Shown here: one piece after another, positions 45,250-55,379 of the stretch
Numbering within the stretch: position 1 is the stretch's first letter
How the letters are laid out: each line of letters begins with the position of its first letter
Source: Sphingobium wenxiniae
GTDB lineage: Bacteria > Pseudomonadota > Alphaproteobacteria > Sphingomonadales > Sphingomonadaceae
DNA: 64,000 nt
Direction of reading: 5' to 3'
NCBI RefSeq assembly: GCF_007830065.1
Contig: NZ_VLKK01000001.1
Span: 124,001-188,000, forward strand
Made by a program: the position numbers and the translations under genes
The notes under the pieces: model-generated
Databases searched by the model: none
Told to the model about the DNA's origin: nothing
The model's input: only the letters and a program-made list of their open reading frames with translations

Positions 45250-47814
45250 TTATTCAGCCGCGGCCTTCTTCGCGGTTGCTTTCTTTGCAGGCGCCTTCTT
45301 CACCGGAGCTTTCTTGGCCGCCGCCTTTTTGGGAGCCGCCTTCCTGCCCTTCTTCGCCGGAGCCGCCGCCGCGCGCGCGTCGATCAGTTGCGCGGCCTCC
45401 TCCAGCGTCAGGGCGTCCTGCTCGATCGTCTTGGGCAAGGTGGCGTTGGTGGTGCCGTCCGTGACATAAGGGCCATAGCGGCCCGCCATCAGCTTGATCT
45501 CCGCCTCGGTGCGCGGGTGCTTGCCCAGCACCTTGAGCGGCTCGCGCCCGCCCGCCGAACGCCCGCCGCGATTGGCAGCGTCTGCCAGCTTGGCGACCGC
45601 GCTGTTCATGCCGACCTCGAAAATCTCGGCGGTGGAGGAGAGGCGGCCATATTTGCCGTCATGCAGCAAATAGGGACCAAAGCGGCCGATATTGGCGACG
45701 ATGGGCTTGCCCGTTTCGGGATGCATCCCGATTTCCCGAGGCAGGCTCAGCAGCTTCACCGCCCAGTCGAGCGTCAGTTCGCCATCCGGCAAGTCCTTGG
45801 GGATCGACCCGCGCTTCGCCTCCTTCCCCACGCCCATTTCGATATAGGGACCGAATCGGCCCGATTTCCTGACGATATCCTGCCCGGTTTCGGGGTGCTG
45901 GCCCAGCACTTCGGGTCCCGTATCCTGGCCGCCATCGGCGCCGCCGGGCTGGCCGAACTTCCGCGTATATTTGCACTCCGGATAGTTGGAGCAGGCAATG
46001 AACGCGCCGAAACGCCCACCGCGCAGCGACAATTGCCCGTCGCCGCACATCGGGCAGGCGCGCGGGTTACTGCCGTCCGCCTTCGGGGGGAAGAGCATGG
46101 GTTCGAGGAACTTGTCCAGTTCCGCCGTGATGTCGGACGGCTTCTGCTCCATGACCTCGGCGGTCTTGGGCTTGAAGTCGCGCCAGAAGGCTTCCAGCAC
46201 CGCCTGCCACTGGGCGCGGCCGCCGGAAATCTCGTCCAGCTCGTCCTCAAGGCCCGCCGTGAAGTCATAGGAGACATAGCGCTCGAAGAAGCGCTCAAGG
46301 AACGCCGTCACCAGCCGCCCGCTTTCCTCGGCGAAGAAGCGGTTCTTCTCCACCCGCACATAGTCGCGGTCCTTGAGCACCTGAAGCGTCGAGGCATAGG
46401 TGGACGGCCGCCCGATCCCCAGTTCCTCCAGCTTCTTCACAAGGCTCGCTTCGGAATAGCGCGGCGGAGGCTGGGTGAAATGCTGCTCCGCCGTCACTTT
46501 CTTCTTGGCCGGGGCATCGCCCGCCGCCATGCGGGGCAAGAGCTTGCCGTCCTCATCCTCGCTATCGTCGCGGCCTTCCTCATAGAGCGCGAGGAAACCG
46601 GGGAAGATCACCACCTGCCCGGTCGCGCGCAGCCCGTGCTGGCCGGTGCCGTCGAGCAGGTCGATGGTCGTGCGCTCCATCCGCGCCGATGCCATCTGGC
46701 TCGCCAGCGCGCGCTTGAAAATCAGGTCGTAAAGCCGCGCATGATCCCCGCCGCCCGCCTTGTCCCGCCCGAAATCGGTCGGACGGATGGCTTCGTGCGC
46801 TTCCTGCGCATTCTTGGCCTTGGTCTGATATTGGCGCGGCTTTTCGGGCAGATATCCCCCGTCATAGCGCTCCGCTATGGCCTTGCGCGCTGCGGAGATG
46901 GCGCTGCCGTCCATCTGCACGCCGTCGGTCCGCATATAGGTGATCGCGCCGTCCTCATAGAGCTGCTGCGCGATCCGCATCGTGTGGCTCGCGGAAAAGC
47001 CCAGCTTGCGCGCGGCTTCCTGCTGGAGGGTCGAGGTGGTGAAAGGCGGCGGAGGATTACGGGTGAGCGGCTTCGTCTCGACCTTCTCGACCGTGAAGCG
47101 GCCTGCCTCCACGTCCGCCTTCGCGGCCATGGCGTCGCCTTCCTTGCCGATGGTCAGGCGATCGATCTTCTCGCCGCGCCAGCGGACGAGGCGCGCGATG
47201 AAGCCTTGTCCGCCCTGCTCCATCTCCGCGGCGACGGACCAATATTCCTGCGGGGTGAAACTCTCGATCTCGCGCTCGCGGTCCACCACCAGACGCAGCG
47301 CCACCGATTGCACACGCCCCGCCGATTTTGCCCCCGGCAGCTTGCGCCACAGCACCGGCGACAGCGTGAAACCCACCAGATAGTCGAGCGCCCGCCGCGC
47401 CCGGTAAGCGTCGATCAGATCCTCGTCCAGCGCGCGGGGATGCGCCATGGCCTCCGTCACCGCCTGCTTGGTGATCGCGTTGAAGGTGACGCGGTCGACC
47501 TTCGCGGGAAGCGCCTTTTTCGCGCGCAGCACTTCCTGGACATGCCAGCTTATCGCTTCGCCCTCGCGATCGGGGTCAGTAGCCAGGATCAGGCGATCGG
47601 CTTTCTTGGCCTCATCGGTGATGGCCTTGAGCTGCTTGCCCTTGTCGCCATAATTTTCCCAGCTCATCGCAAAGCCGGCGTCGGGGTCCACCGAGCCGTC
47701 CTTGGCCGGCAGATCGCGGATATGACCATAGCTGGCGAGCACATGGAAATCGCCGCCCAGATATTTCTCGATTGTCTTCGCCTTGGCGGGCGATTCGACG
47801 ATAACTAGCTGCAT
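45250..47814 (-). CDS. topA: DNA topoisomerase I
   Basis: An 854-residue type IA enzyme relaxing negative supercoils. TOPRIM domain (MQLVIVESPAKAKTIEKYLG and DPDREGEAI), catalytic Y293 in GAITYMRTDG, and one four-Cys zinc ribbon (CPMCGDGQ to CSNYPEC). It is followed by several GRFGPY-type C-terminal repeats and a Lys/Ala-rich basic tail of about 45 residues, common in alphaproteobacterial TopA. Last gene of plsY-dprA-topA. Confidence 0.96.
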   Translation of the reverse strand: MQLVIVESPAKAKTIEKYLGGDFHVLASYGHIRDLPAKDGSVDPDAGFAMSWENYGDKGKQLKAITDEAKKADRLILATDPDREGEAISWHVQEVLRAKKALPAKVDRVTFNAITKQAVTEAMAHPRALDEDLIDAYRARRALDYLVGFTLSPVLWRKLPGAKSAGRVQSVALRLVVDREREIESFTPQEYWSVAAEMEQGGQGFIARLVRWRGEKIDRLTIGKEGDAMAAKADVEAGRFTVEKVETKPLTRNPPPPFTTSTLQQEAARKLGFSASHTMRIAQQLYEDGAITYMRTDGVQMDGSAISAARKAIAERYDGGYLPEKPRQYQTKAKNAQEAHEAIRPTDFGRDKAGGGDHARLYDLIFKRALASQMASARMERTTIDLLDGTGQHGLRATGQVVIFPGFLALYEEGRDDSEDEDGKLLPRMAAGDAPAKKKVTAEQHFTQPPPRYSEASLVKKLEELGIGRPSTYASTLQVLKDRDYVRVEKNRFFAEESGRLVTAFLERFFERYVSYDFTAGLEDELDEISGGRAQWQAVLEAFWRDFKPKTAEVMEQKPSDITAELDKFLEPMLFPPKADGSNPRACPMCGDGQLSLRGGRFGAFIACSNYPECKYTRKFGQPGGADGGQDTGPEVLGQHPETGQDIVRKSGRFGPYIEMGVGKEAKRGSIPKDLPDGELTLDWAVKLLSLPREIGMHPETGKPIVANIGRFGPYLLHDGKYGRLSSTAEIFEVGMNSAVAKLADAANRGGRSAGGREPLKVLGKHPRTEAEIKLMAGRYGPYVTDGTTNATLPKTIEQDALTLEEAAQLIDARAAAAPAKKGRKAAPKKAAAKKAPVKKAPAKKATAKKAAAE

Positions 47815-47943
47815 TCAGGCCCCGGTTCTGGATATTCTCACACGTACGCGCGAGTCTGGAAGGCGCTGACGGCTGGCGTCAAGCGGTGCGGTGATTAAGT
47901 GGTAAGTCGCTCAAGCGCCAGCAAGACTTTCTTCCATGGACGT

Positions 47944-49026
47944 TCAACGCAGGCTGACGCGCCCGCCCGCATGACGATCCAAACGGTCGGCCAGTTCCAG
48001 TTCCAGCAGCACGGTCTGCACCAGCGCAGAGCCAAGACCGGACAGCCGCACGATCTCATCCACCGGCGCGGGCGCGGAGCCGAGCAGAGTCATGACAGTG
48101 GCGCGCTCCTTCTCCGAAACGTCGGCGCTGACGGGTTCGGCGAAAAAATCCATGCGCGACTGCCGCACCATGGCGGTGTCGATCGAACCGATCGCCTCCA
48201 TGACATCGGCGGCATTCTGGATCAGCGTCGCCCCTTCGCGAATCAACTGGTTGCAACCCTGCGCGCGCGGGTCGAGCGGCGATCCGGGCACCGCCATGAC
48301 CTCCCGCCCCGCCTCTCCCGCCAGCCGCGCGGTGATGAGCGACCCCGATTTCGGCGCGGCCTCCACCACGACGGTTCCCACCGCCACCCCCGCGATGATG
48401 CGGTTGCGCGCCGGGAAATGACGGGCGAGCGGCTGGGTGCCGGGCGGATGCTCGGTGATGAGCAGGCCGATCTCCGCCACTTGCTGCTGAATCTCCGCAT
48501 TTTCGGGCGGAAAGACCTGATCGATGCCGCTCGCGATCACGCCGATGGTCCCGCTGGCGAGCGATCCCCGATGCGCCGCCGTGTCGATCCCGCGCGCGAG
48601 GCCCGATACCACCGTGGCACCCATCCCGCCCAGTTCCTGCGCCAGGGTCCGCGCGAAACGGCAAGCCGCCGCCGAAGCATTGCGCGCGCCGACCATCGCC
48701 ACGCAGGGTTTCGCCGCGAGGGCGCTGTCGCCCTTCACGATCAGCGCGGGCGGCGCGCCTTCCATCTGCTCCAGCAGGAAAGGATAGTCCGCATCGCCCC
48801 ACAACAGATATCGCGCGCCCCAGGAACGGCTGCGCGCGATCTCCGCTTCCACCGCGCGCGCGTCGGCTACCTGCCCCTTGCCGCCTCCGCGCGCCGCCAG
48901 ATCGGGAATAGCGCGCAGGGCTTCGCCCGCCGTGCCGAAACGCGCCAGAAGCTGACGAAAGCTGACAGGGCCGATGCGCGGCGAACGGATCAGGCGCAGG
49001 CGGTCGAACCGCTCTTTTTCGCTCAC
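47944..49026 (-). CDS. dprA: DNA-processing protein DprA (Smf)
   Basis: A 360-residue single-strand DNA binding protein that loads RecA during natural transformation. Rossmann-like core: MVGARNASA, SGLARGIDTAAHRG, GSGLITARLA-type segment (KSGSLITARLAGE) and VPGSPLDPRAQGCNQLI; C-terminal winged helix (APVDEIVRLSGL). GTG 49026 overlaps the plsY stop (GTGA). The frame runs open much further, but that part is antisense or overlaps plsY. It does not by itself show competence. Confidence 0.95.
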   Translation of the reverse strand: MSEKERFDRLRLIRSPRIGPVSFRQLLARFGTAGEALRAIPDLAARGGGKGQVADARAVEAEIARSRSWGARYLLWGDADYPFLLEQMEGAPPALIVKGDSALAAKPCVAMVGARNASAAACRFARTLAQELGGMGATVVSGLARGIDTAAHRGSLASGTIGVIASGIDQVFPPENAEIQQQVAEIGLLITEHPPGTQPLARHFPARNRIIAGVAVGTVVVEAAPKSGSLITARLAGEAGREVMAVPGSPLDPRAQGCNQLIREGATLIQNAADVMEAIGSIDTAMVRQSRMDFFAEPVSADVSEKERATVMTLLGSAPAPVDEIVRLSGLGSALVQTVLLELELADRLDRHAGGRVSLR

Positions 49027-49622
49027 CCCCTGGACGCTCCGACCTTCGGTTCCGCGCCTTTGGCAAGGCGCGCGATATTGGCGCGGTGCCGCCACAACAC
49101 GATCAGCGCGAGCGCAAGCGTCACCGGCACAATGTCGAATCGCCCCATAACCGCCATCGCGATGGGCGCGCTGACCGCCGCGCTCATGCCTCCCACCGAC
49201 GACCAGCGCGTGCCGAATAGCGTGCCCAGCCACACCAGCGCGAAGACGATCCCCGCGGGCCAGTAAAGGGCCGTCACCACGCCCATCATGGTGGCCACAC
49301 CCTTGCCCCCGGCAAAACGCAGCCACACCGGATAGCAATGGCCGATAAACGCCATCGCGCCCGCCATCGCACCGCCGCCGCCGATCATCCAGTCGCCGAT
49401 CAGCACGGCGGCCGCTCCCTTTGCAAGGTCGAACAGCAGCGTCGCCGCCGCAAGCCCCTTGCGCCCCGTCCGCAGCACATTGGTCGCGCCGATATTGCCG
49501 GACCCGATCTTTCGCAGGTCGCCTGCGCCCGTCGCCTTCGTCAGCAGCAGGCCGAAGGGGATGGAGCCGAGCAGATAACCGATCAGCAGCAGGAAAGCGG
49601 GAACAAGCCAGGGCGCCGTCAT
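49023..49622 (-). CDS. plsY: Glycerol-3-phosphate acyltransferase PlsY
   Basis: A 199-residue inner-membrane protein with about five to six helices that acylates glycerol-3-phosphate with acyl-phosphate at the start of phospholipid synthesis. Motif 1 GSIPFGLLLTK, the G-S-G-N-I-G-A-T-N-V-L-R stretch, motif with GGKGVAT, and HRANI are all visible. The start ATG 49622 is family-typical. It overlaps dprA by four bases and is divergent from murI. Confidence 0.95.
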   Translation of the reverse strand: MTAPWLVPAFLLLIGYLLGSIPFGLLLTKATGAGDLRKIGSGNIGATNVLRTGRKGLAAATLLFDLAKGAAAVLIGDWMIGGGGAMAGAMAFIGHCYPVWLRFAGGKGVATMMGVVTALYWPAGIVFALVWLGTLFGTRWSSVGGMSAAVSAPIAMAVMGRFDIVPVTLALALIVLWRHRANIARLAKGAEPKVGASRG

Positions 49623-49742
49623 AGTCTCTCCGAAACGGGAGGTTGCGGCGCGACCATAGCGTCCCCGGCGCGCCGGGCAATGACGAAGGTGGGCTTTCCG
49701 CCGGTTGACAGCCCGCTTCGGGATGGCGAGATGTGAACGCCC

Positions 49743-50546
49743 ATGACGGTCGCGCCCACAGCCCCTCTGCTCTTCTTCGATTCCGGCGTTGGCGGGCTTT
49801 CCATCCTTGGCCCTTCACGGGCGGCTTTGCCCAATGCGCCGGTAGTTTATGCCGCCGACAGCGCCGGTTTCCCCTATGGCACGAAGAGCGAGGCGGAAAT
49901 CGCCGCCCGCGTGCCCGCGCTGCTGGGCCGTCTGGTGGAACGCTATCGGCCGAGGCTGGCGGTGATCGCGTGCAACACCGCCTCCACCATCGCCCTGCCC
50001 GTGGTGCGCGCGGCGCTCGACATTCCGGTGGTGGGCACGGTGCCCGCGATCAAGCCCGCCGCCCTCCTCTCCCGAAGCCGGGTCTTGGGCGTGCTGGGCA
50101 CGGACGCAACCGTGCGGCAGCCCTATGTCGACCGGCTCGCCGCCGAGTTCGGGAATGACTGCATCGTGCTGCGCCACGGTTCGGCGGCCCTGGTGCAACT
50201 GGCGGAGGCGAAATTGCGGGGCGAAACGCTCGATCCCGCCGTCGCCCGCGATGCGCTGTCCGGATTGCTGGATCAACCGGGCGGGGACCGTATGGATGTG
50301 GCCGTGCTCGCCTGCACGCATTTTCCGCTGGTGGAGGAAGAGCTTGCCGCCGCCGCGCCGCATCCCATCCGCTTCGTCCATGGCGGCCAAGGCATCGCGC
50401 GGCGAATCGCCTATCTGACGCAGGGCCAGCCTTGGCCGGATGCCCCTCCGCCCGGAACAGCCGTGTTCACGCGCGTCAATGACGACGTCCATGCGCTGGA
50501 GAAGGCCCTGGCGGGCTACGGCCTGGCCCGGATCGAGGCGCTATAG
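49743..50546 (+). CDS. murI: Glutamate racemase
   Basis: A 267-residue cofactor-independent racemase making D-glutamate for peptidoglycan. Substrate motif FFDSGVGGLSI, first catalytic Cys in IACNTAS, second in ACTHFPL. The gene is divergent from plsY across 120 bases and precedes hemA by 129 bases. All catalytic residues are present. Confidence 0.95.
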   Translation: MTVAPTAPLLFFDSGVGGLSILGPSRAALPNAPVVYAADSAGFPYGTKSEAEIAARVPALLGRLVERYRPRLAVIACNTASTIALPVVRAALDIPVVGTVPAIKPAALLSRSRVLGVLGTDATVRQPYVDRLAAEFGNDCIVLRHGSAALVQLAEAKLRGETLDPAVARDALSGLLDQPGGDRMDVAVLACTHFPLVEEELAAAAPHPIRFVHGGQGIARRIAYLTQGQPWPDAPPPGTAVFTRVNDDVHALEKALAGYGLARIEAL

Positions 50547-50675
50547 GACAAAAAGTCCGATTCCAACGGCCGGCACTTCGCCCTATATTTGCGAACGGTT
50601 ATCGCTGGTAATGGCGTCGTGGAGCAGCTAAACGCCCGCATCAAGAGGATGCTGGCCACAGGAATAGGGCTTTCA

Positions 50676-51896
50676 GTGAACTACAAGCATATCTTCACGC
50701 AGGCGATCGACCGGCTCCATAGCGAAGGCCGCTATCGCGTTTTCATCGATATCCTGCGCAACAAGGGCGCTTACCCCAACGCCCGCTGCTTTCACGGCCA
50801 TAACGGGCCGAAGCCGATCACCGTCTGGTGCTCGAACGACTATCTCGCCATGGGCCAGCATCCCAAGGTCGTCGCCGCCATGGAAGAAGCGCTGCACGAT
50901 GTCGGCGCGGGATCGGGCGGCACGCGCAATATCGGCGGCAACACCCATTATCATGTCGATCTGGAAGCCGAACTGGCCGACCTGCACGGCAAGGAAGGCG
51001 CGCTGCTCTTCACCTCCGGCTATGTGTCGAACGAAGCCACGCTGTCGACGCTCGCCAAGCTGCTGCCGGGCTGCATCATCTTTTCCGATGAGCTGAACCA
51101 TGCGTCGATGATCGCGGGCATCCGCAATTCCGGCTGCGAAAAGCGTGTCTTCCGCCACAATGACGTAGAGCATCTGCGCGAACTGCTGGCGGCGGAAGAC
51201 CCCGAAACGCCCAAGCTGATCGCTTTCGAAAGCGTCTATTCGATGGACGGCGACATCGCCCCCATCGCGGCGATCTGCGACCTTGCGGACGAATTCAACG
51301 CGCTCACCTATCTGGACGAGGTTCATGCGGTCGGCATGTACGGCGCGCGCGGCGGCGGCATTTCCGAACGGGATGAGGTCGCCGATCGCCTGACCATCAT
51401 CGAAGGCACGCTGGGCAAGGCGTTCGGCGTCATGGGCGGCTATATCGCGGCCGACCAGATGATTATCGACGTCATCCGCAGCTATGCGCCGGGCTTCATC
51501 TTCACCACCTCGCTTTCGCCCGTGCTGGTCGCGGGCGTGCTGGCGAGCGTGCGCCACTTGAAACAATCGAGCGAGGAACGCGAAGGGCAGCAGGCCGCCG
51601 CAGCCATGCTCAAGCAGATGATGCGCGAGGCTGGCCTGCCGGTCATGCCGTCGGTCACGCATATCGTCCCGCTGATGGTCGGCGACCCGGTCAAGGCCAA
51701 GCGCATCAGCGATGTCCTGCTCGCCGAATATGGCGCCTATGTGCAGCCCATCAACTATCCGACCGTGCCGCGCGGCACCGAACGCCTGCGCTTCACCCCC
51801 GGCCCGGCGCATGATGAAACCATGATGCGCGACCTGGTGAATGCGCTGGTGGAAATCTGGGACCGTCTGGAACTGGAGCTCAGGAAGGCGGCTTGA
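50676..51896 (+). CDS. hemA: 5-aminolevulinate synthase
   Basis: A 406-residue PLP enzyme that condenses glycine and succinyl-CoA, the C4 route to haem found in Alphaproteobacteria. PLP lysine K248 in [13 protein letters not shown]; substrate-binding [10 protein letters not shown] and [13 protein letters not shown] 50676 gives the family length and N-terminus ([13 protein letters not shown]); the frame upstream to 50589 has no homology. Its substrate succinyl-CoA is also the end product of the propionate operon in this window. Confidence 0.96.
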   Translation: MNYKHIFTQAIDRLHSEGRYRVFIDILRNKGAYPNARCFHGHNGPKPITVWCSNDYLAMGQHPKVVAAMEEALHDVGAGSGGTRNIGGNTHYHVDLEAELADLHGKEGALLFTSGYVSNEATLSTLAKLLPGCIIFSDELNHASMIAGIRNSGCEKRVFRHNDVEHLRELLAAEDPETPKLIAFESVYSMDGDIAPIAAICDLADEFNALTYLDEVHAVGMYGARGGGISERDEVADRLTIIEGTLGKAFGVMGGYIAADQMIIDVIRSYAPGFIFTTSLSPVLVAGVLASVRHLKQSSEEREGQQAAAAMLKQMMREAGLPVMPSVTHIVPLMVGDPVKAKRISDVLLAEYGAYVQPINYPTVPRGTERLRFTPGPAHDETMMRDLVNALVEIWDRLELELRKAA

Positions 51897-52107
51897 TCCT
51901 CAAACGCGGATCAGCCCAGCCCGTATAGCCGCGAATAGAGTGTCCGGCCGTGCGGGAGGCCGCTCATGTCTGCCGCCAATGCCTTGATCGCCGCTGGCAA
52001 ATCGGCCTGCGGCGACACATGAAAGCGCGCCGCCCGACCGAACGGCGCGCGCCGATTCCATGAAGACCCTTGCGGAACCGATGCGGGCTTTCCCATCTTG
52101 TGCCTGC

Positions 52108-53100
52108 ATGTCCCATTGGATCGAGCCTCATCCCACCGGCATCTATGTGCGTCCCGCCGATGCATGGATCGATCCGTCCGTTCCGCGAGAACGCGCGCTG
52201 GTCACGCATGGCCACGCCGATCATGCGCGCGGGGGGCATGGCCGCGCATGGGCGACCAGGGAAACGCTCGCCATCATGGCGCTGCGCTACGGCACGGCGG
52301 CGGGCGCGGCGGTCGGCTATGGCGAGGATTTCCGATTGGGCGGCGTGTCCATCCGCTATGTGCCCGCCGGCCATGTCCTGGGATCGGCCCAGATCGTGCT
52401 GGAACATGCGGGCGAGCGGGTCGTGGTGACAGGCGACTACAAGCGGCGCGCCGACCCCACCTGCCTGCCCTTCGAGCCGGTGCCCTGCGACATCTTCGTT
52501 ACGGAGGCGACCTTCGCCCTACCGGTTTTTCGCCATCCCGATACCGGCAGCGAGATCGACCGGCTGCTGGGCGCGCTTCACGCCAATCCGGACAGGTGCG
52601 TGCTGGTCGGCGCCTATGCGCTGGGCAAGGCGCAGCGCCTGATCGCGGGACTTCGGGCAAGGGGCCATCACGATGCGATCTATATCCATGGCGCGCTTGA
52701 AAGGATGTGTGCGCTCTACGGTTCGTTCGGCGTGGAGCTGGGCGAGCTTCGTCTCGCGACCGGACTGCCTGCAAAGGCAATGCGCGGCGCCATCGTCGTC
52801 GCGCCGCCCTCGGCCCTCAACGACCGCTGGAGCCGCCGCCTGCCCGATCCGATCACGGCCATGGCGTCGGGATGGATGCGTATCCGCCAGCGGGCGCGGC
52901 AGCGCAATGTCGAACTGCCGCTCGTCATTTCCGACCATGCCGACTGGGACGAACTGACCGGCACCATCCGCGAAGTCGCGCCCAATGAAACATGGATCAC
53001 CCACGGACGCGACGAAGCGCTGGCGCATTGGTGCATGACCCATCAGATGCGCGCCCGTGCGCTGGCGCTGGTCGGGCGCGAAGACGAGGACGAGGGATGA
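52108..53100 (+). CDS. Ligase-associated DNA damage response exonuclease
   Basis: About 330 residues of the metallo-beta-lactamase/beta-CASP fold. The metal motif THGHADHARGG (HxHxDH) is near the N-terminus, then GHVLGSAQI, TGDYKRR, and the C-terminal SDHADW. It belongs to the exonuclease subfamily that accompanies bacterial ATP-dependent ligases in repair. The ATG at 52108 begins MSHWIEPHPTGIYVRP as in relatives; upstream ATGs at 52060 and 52081 are possible since none has a strong ribosome site. Its stop overlaps the ligase start (ATGA). Confidence 0.9.
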   Translation: MSHWIEPHPTGIYVRPADAWIDPSVPRERALVTHGHADHARGGHGRAWATRETLAIMALRYGTAAGAAVGYGEDFRLGGVSIRYVPAGHVLGSAQIVLEHAGERVVVTGDYKRRADPTCLPFEPVPCDIFVTEATFALPVFRHPDTGSEIDRLLGALHANPDRCVLVGAYALGKAQRLIAGLRARGHHDAIYIHGALERMCALYGSFGVELGELRLATGLPAKAMRGAIVVAPPSALNDRWSRRLPDPITAMASGWMRIRQRARQRNVELPLVISDHADWDELTGTIREVAPNETWITHGRDEALAHWCMTHQMRARALALVGREDEDEG

Positions 53101-54668
53101 GAAGCTTTTCCCAGCTTCTCGACGGCCTGGTCTATACACGGTCGCGCAACGGCAAGCTCGCGCTGATCGCGGACTATATGCGCGGCACGCCCGATCCCGA
53201 TCGCGGATGGGCGCTCGCCGCGCTGACCGGCAATCTGGACCTCAAGGCCGTCAAGGCATCCGCCATCGGAGACATGATCCGCGCCCGCGTCGATCCCATG
53301 CTGTTCGAAATGAGCCGCGACTATGTGGGCGACCTCGCCGAAACGGTCGCTCTGTTATGGCCCAAGGGAGAAGAGACGGATGACGGATCGCTCACCCTGT
53401 CGACCGTGGTGGAGCGGCTCCACGGCCTTAGCCGCGCGGAGGCGCCCGCCGCGCTGGCCGCGATGATGGACCATCTGGATGCACCGGGCCGTTTCGCCCT
53501 CCTGAAGCTGGCCACCGGCGGGTTGCGCGTGGGCATTTCCGCGCGTCTGGCCCGGACCGGATTTGCACGGGCCTTCAGCCTCGACGTGGATGATGTGGAG
53601 CAGTTATGGCACGTCCTCCAGCCGCCCTACACGCCTCTCTTCCACTGGGCCGAAGGACGCGCCGAACGGCCCGACCCCGGCGGAATGCCCTTTTTCCGTC
53701 CCTTCATGCTGGCGCATCCGCTGGAGGCGGAAAGCATCGACCTCAACGCCTATGCCGCCGAATGGAAATGGGACGGCATCCGTGTGCAGATCGTCGGAAC
53801 GGGCCGGGAAACGCGGCTCTACAGCCGGGCGGGCGACGACATCACGGGCAGTTTCCCCGATATCGCGCGCGCCTTTTCGGGCGATGCGGTGCTGGACGGC
53901 GAACTGCTGGTGAAGGGAGACTATCAGGGCGGCGAAGCGGCCAGCTTCAACGCCCTGCAACAGCGGCTGGGGCGCAAGGCCGTCTCAGCGAAGATGATGA
54001 ACGACTATCCCGCTTTCGTGCGGCTCTATGACCTTCTGCTGGAGGGGAGAGACGATCTCCGGCCGCTCCCATGGACTGTGCGGCGCGATCGGCTGGAAAC
54101 CTTCATGGCGCAACTCGATCCGGAGCGCTTCGATATTTCCGCCCTGATCGAGGCCCCCGGCTTCGACGCGCTGGCGGACCTGCGCGCCGGCACGAGGGAC
54201 GCCGCCATCGAAGGGGTGATGCTCAAAAAGCGCGACAGTCCCTATGTCGCCGGACGAAAGGCCGCGCTCTGGTACAAATGGAAACGCGATCCGCTAACCG
54301 CCGATTGCGTGATGATGTATGCCCAGCGCGGTCACGGCAAACGCTCATCCTATTATTCGGACTACACCTTCGGCTGCTGGACGGAGGAAGGCGAACTGCT
54401 CCCCGTTGGCAAAGCCTATTCCGGCTTCACCGACGAGGAACTGAAATGGCTCGACCGCTTCGTGCGGACCAACACGGTCAACCGCTTCGGCCCGGTGCGA
54501 GAGGTCGAAAAGTCCCTGGTGCTGGAGGTCGCCTTCGATAGCATCCACGACAGCAAACGCCACAAATCCGGCCTCGCCATGCGCTTCCCCCGCATCGCGC
54601 GGATACGGCGCGACAAGCCTGCAAGCGAGGCGGATACGGTGGAGGGATTGAGGCGGTTGGTAAGTTAA
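53097..54668 (+). CDS. ATP-dependent DNA ligase, repair-associated type
   Basis: A 523-residue ATP-dependent ligase. An N-terminal all-helical DNA-binding domain (1-210) precedes the nucleotidyltransferase core with lysine motif EWKWDGIRVQI, DGELLVKGDYQGG and EGVMLKKRDSPYVAGRK, then an OB-fold. This is the bacterial family coupled to a beta-CASP exonuclease, distinct from LigD since phosphoesterase and polymerase domains are missing. Translation is coupled to the exonuclease by ATGA. The helicase and PdeM phosphoesterase that complete the cluster in other genomes are not adjacent here. Confidence 0.92.
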   Translation: MRSFSQLLDGLVYTRSRNGKLALIADYMRGTPDPDRGWALAALTGNLDLKAVKASAIGDMIRARVDPMLFEMSRDYVGDLAETVALLWPKGEETDDGSLTLSTVVERLHGLSRAEAPAALAAMMDHLDAPGRFALLKLATGGLRVGISARLARTGFARAFSLDVDDVEQLWHVLQPPYTPLFHWAEGRAERPDPGGMPFFRPFMLAHPLEAESIDLNAYAAEWKWDGIRVQIVGTGRETRLYSRAGDDITGSFPDIARAFSGDAVLDGELLVKGDYQGGEAASFNALQQRLGRKAVSAKMMNDYPAFVRLYDLLLEGRDDLRPLPWTVRRDRLETFMAQLDPERFDISALIEAPGFDALADLRAGTRDAAIEGVMLKKRDSPYVAGRKAALWYKWKRDPLTADCVMMYAQRGHGKRSSYYSDYTFGCWTEEGELLPVGKAYSGFTDEELKWLDRFVRTNTVNRFGPVREVEKSLVLEVAFDSIHDSKRHKSGLAMRFPRIARIRRDKPASEADTVEGLRRLVS

Positions 54669-54752
54669 CTCCGTCCTTCTCCCTGGCAGGTAGAGGGAGG
54701 AGGCACGACATCACATTCACACACAATCAGTTGCAATCGTTCCATCAGCGTG

Positions 54753-55292
54753 ATGTTTAAAAATGTGCACGTCCCAAGAATCATCCTTTTAGCTTCGGTT
54801 ATAGCCTTGGCCTCGTGCTCAAAGGCTCCTTGTCAGCGCAACGAAGCGCTGGAGCAAGAAGTCAAAGAATTGCGCGAAATGCGGGACAGTGCACGGACAC
54901 CTGCATACACCAATGCAATCCTGATGGCTGGGATTGCTACATTCGGCCCGGAGCAAAGCGATATCGCCATATGCGACCCGCTTTCGTCCTCTGGGTCCTA
55001 TTCTTTCGCTCCGGCTGATCGAAATTCCTGCCGCATGCCAACAAATGTGGATGGTTCCTATCAACCATGCTGGCTTGAACTCACTCCCAATGGCAGCGCC
55101 GATCTCAAAAGATTAACGAAATCCGGAAGATTGGACGAGGGGAGCTATTGGGTGCGAGGCAAAGGGCGGTTGGCGCTGGAGCCGGGTTCGTTCGGGCATT
55201 TGGGTAGGTACTCCTGCCAAGTTGAAATCGATCAACTCCAAACTTTACAGCCGACAAGAGGTTGGTTTGAACCACCGTCCCCCAAACATTAG
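54753..55292 (+). CDS. Small lipoprotein of unknown function
   Basis: A 179-residue protein with a lipoprotein signal (IILLASVIALASC, lipidated Cys about position 22), a short coiled coil (NEALEQEVKELREM), and a mature domain with five more Cys. Base composition and codon use are visibly more AT-rich than the neighbours, suggesting recent acquisition. Start uncertain between GTG 54750 and ATG 54753; neither has a clear Shine-Dalgarno. I recognise no family. Confidence 0.6.
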   Translation: MFKNVHVPRIILLASVIALASCSKAPCQRNEALEQEVKELREMRDSARTPAYTNAILMAGIATFGPEQSDIAICDPLSSSGSYSFAPADRNSCRMPTNVDGSYQPCWLELTPNGSADLKRLTKSGRLDEGSYWVRGKGRLALEPGSFGHLGRYSCQVEIDQLQTLQPTRGWFEPPSPKH

Positions 55293-55379
55293 CAGTTAAT
55301 ATCACGAGCCATCCACACTGGTTGAACGGTTCCCTTCGTTACGCGGAAGTCCTATTCTCCATACCAAAGGAGAGTCCTC

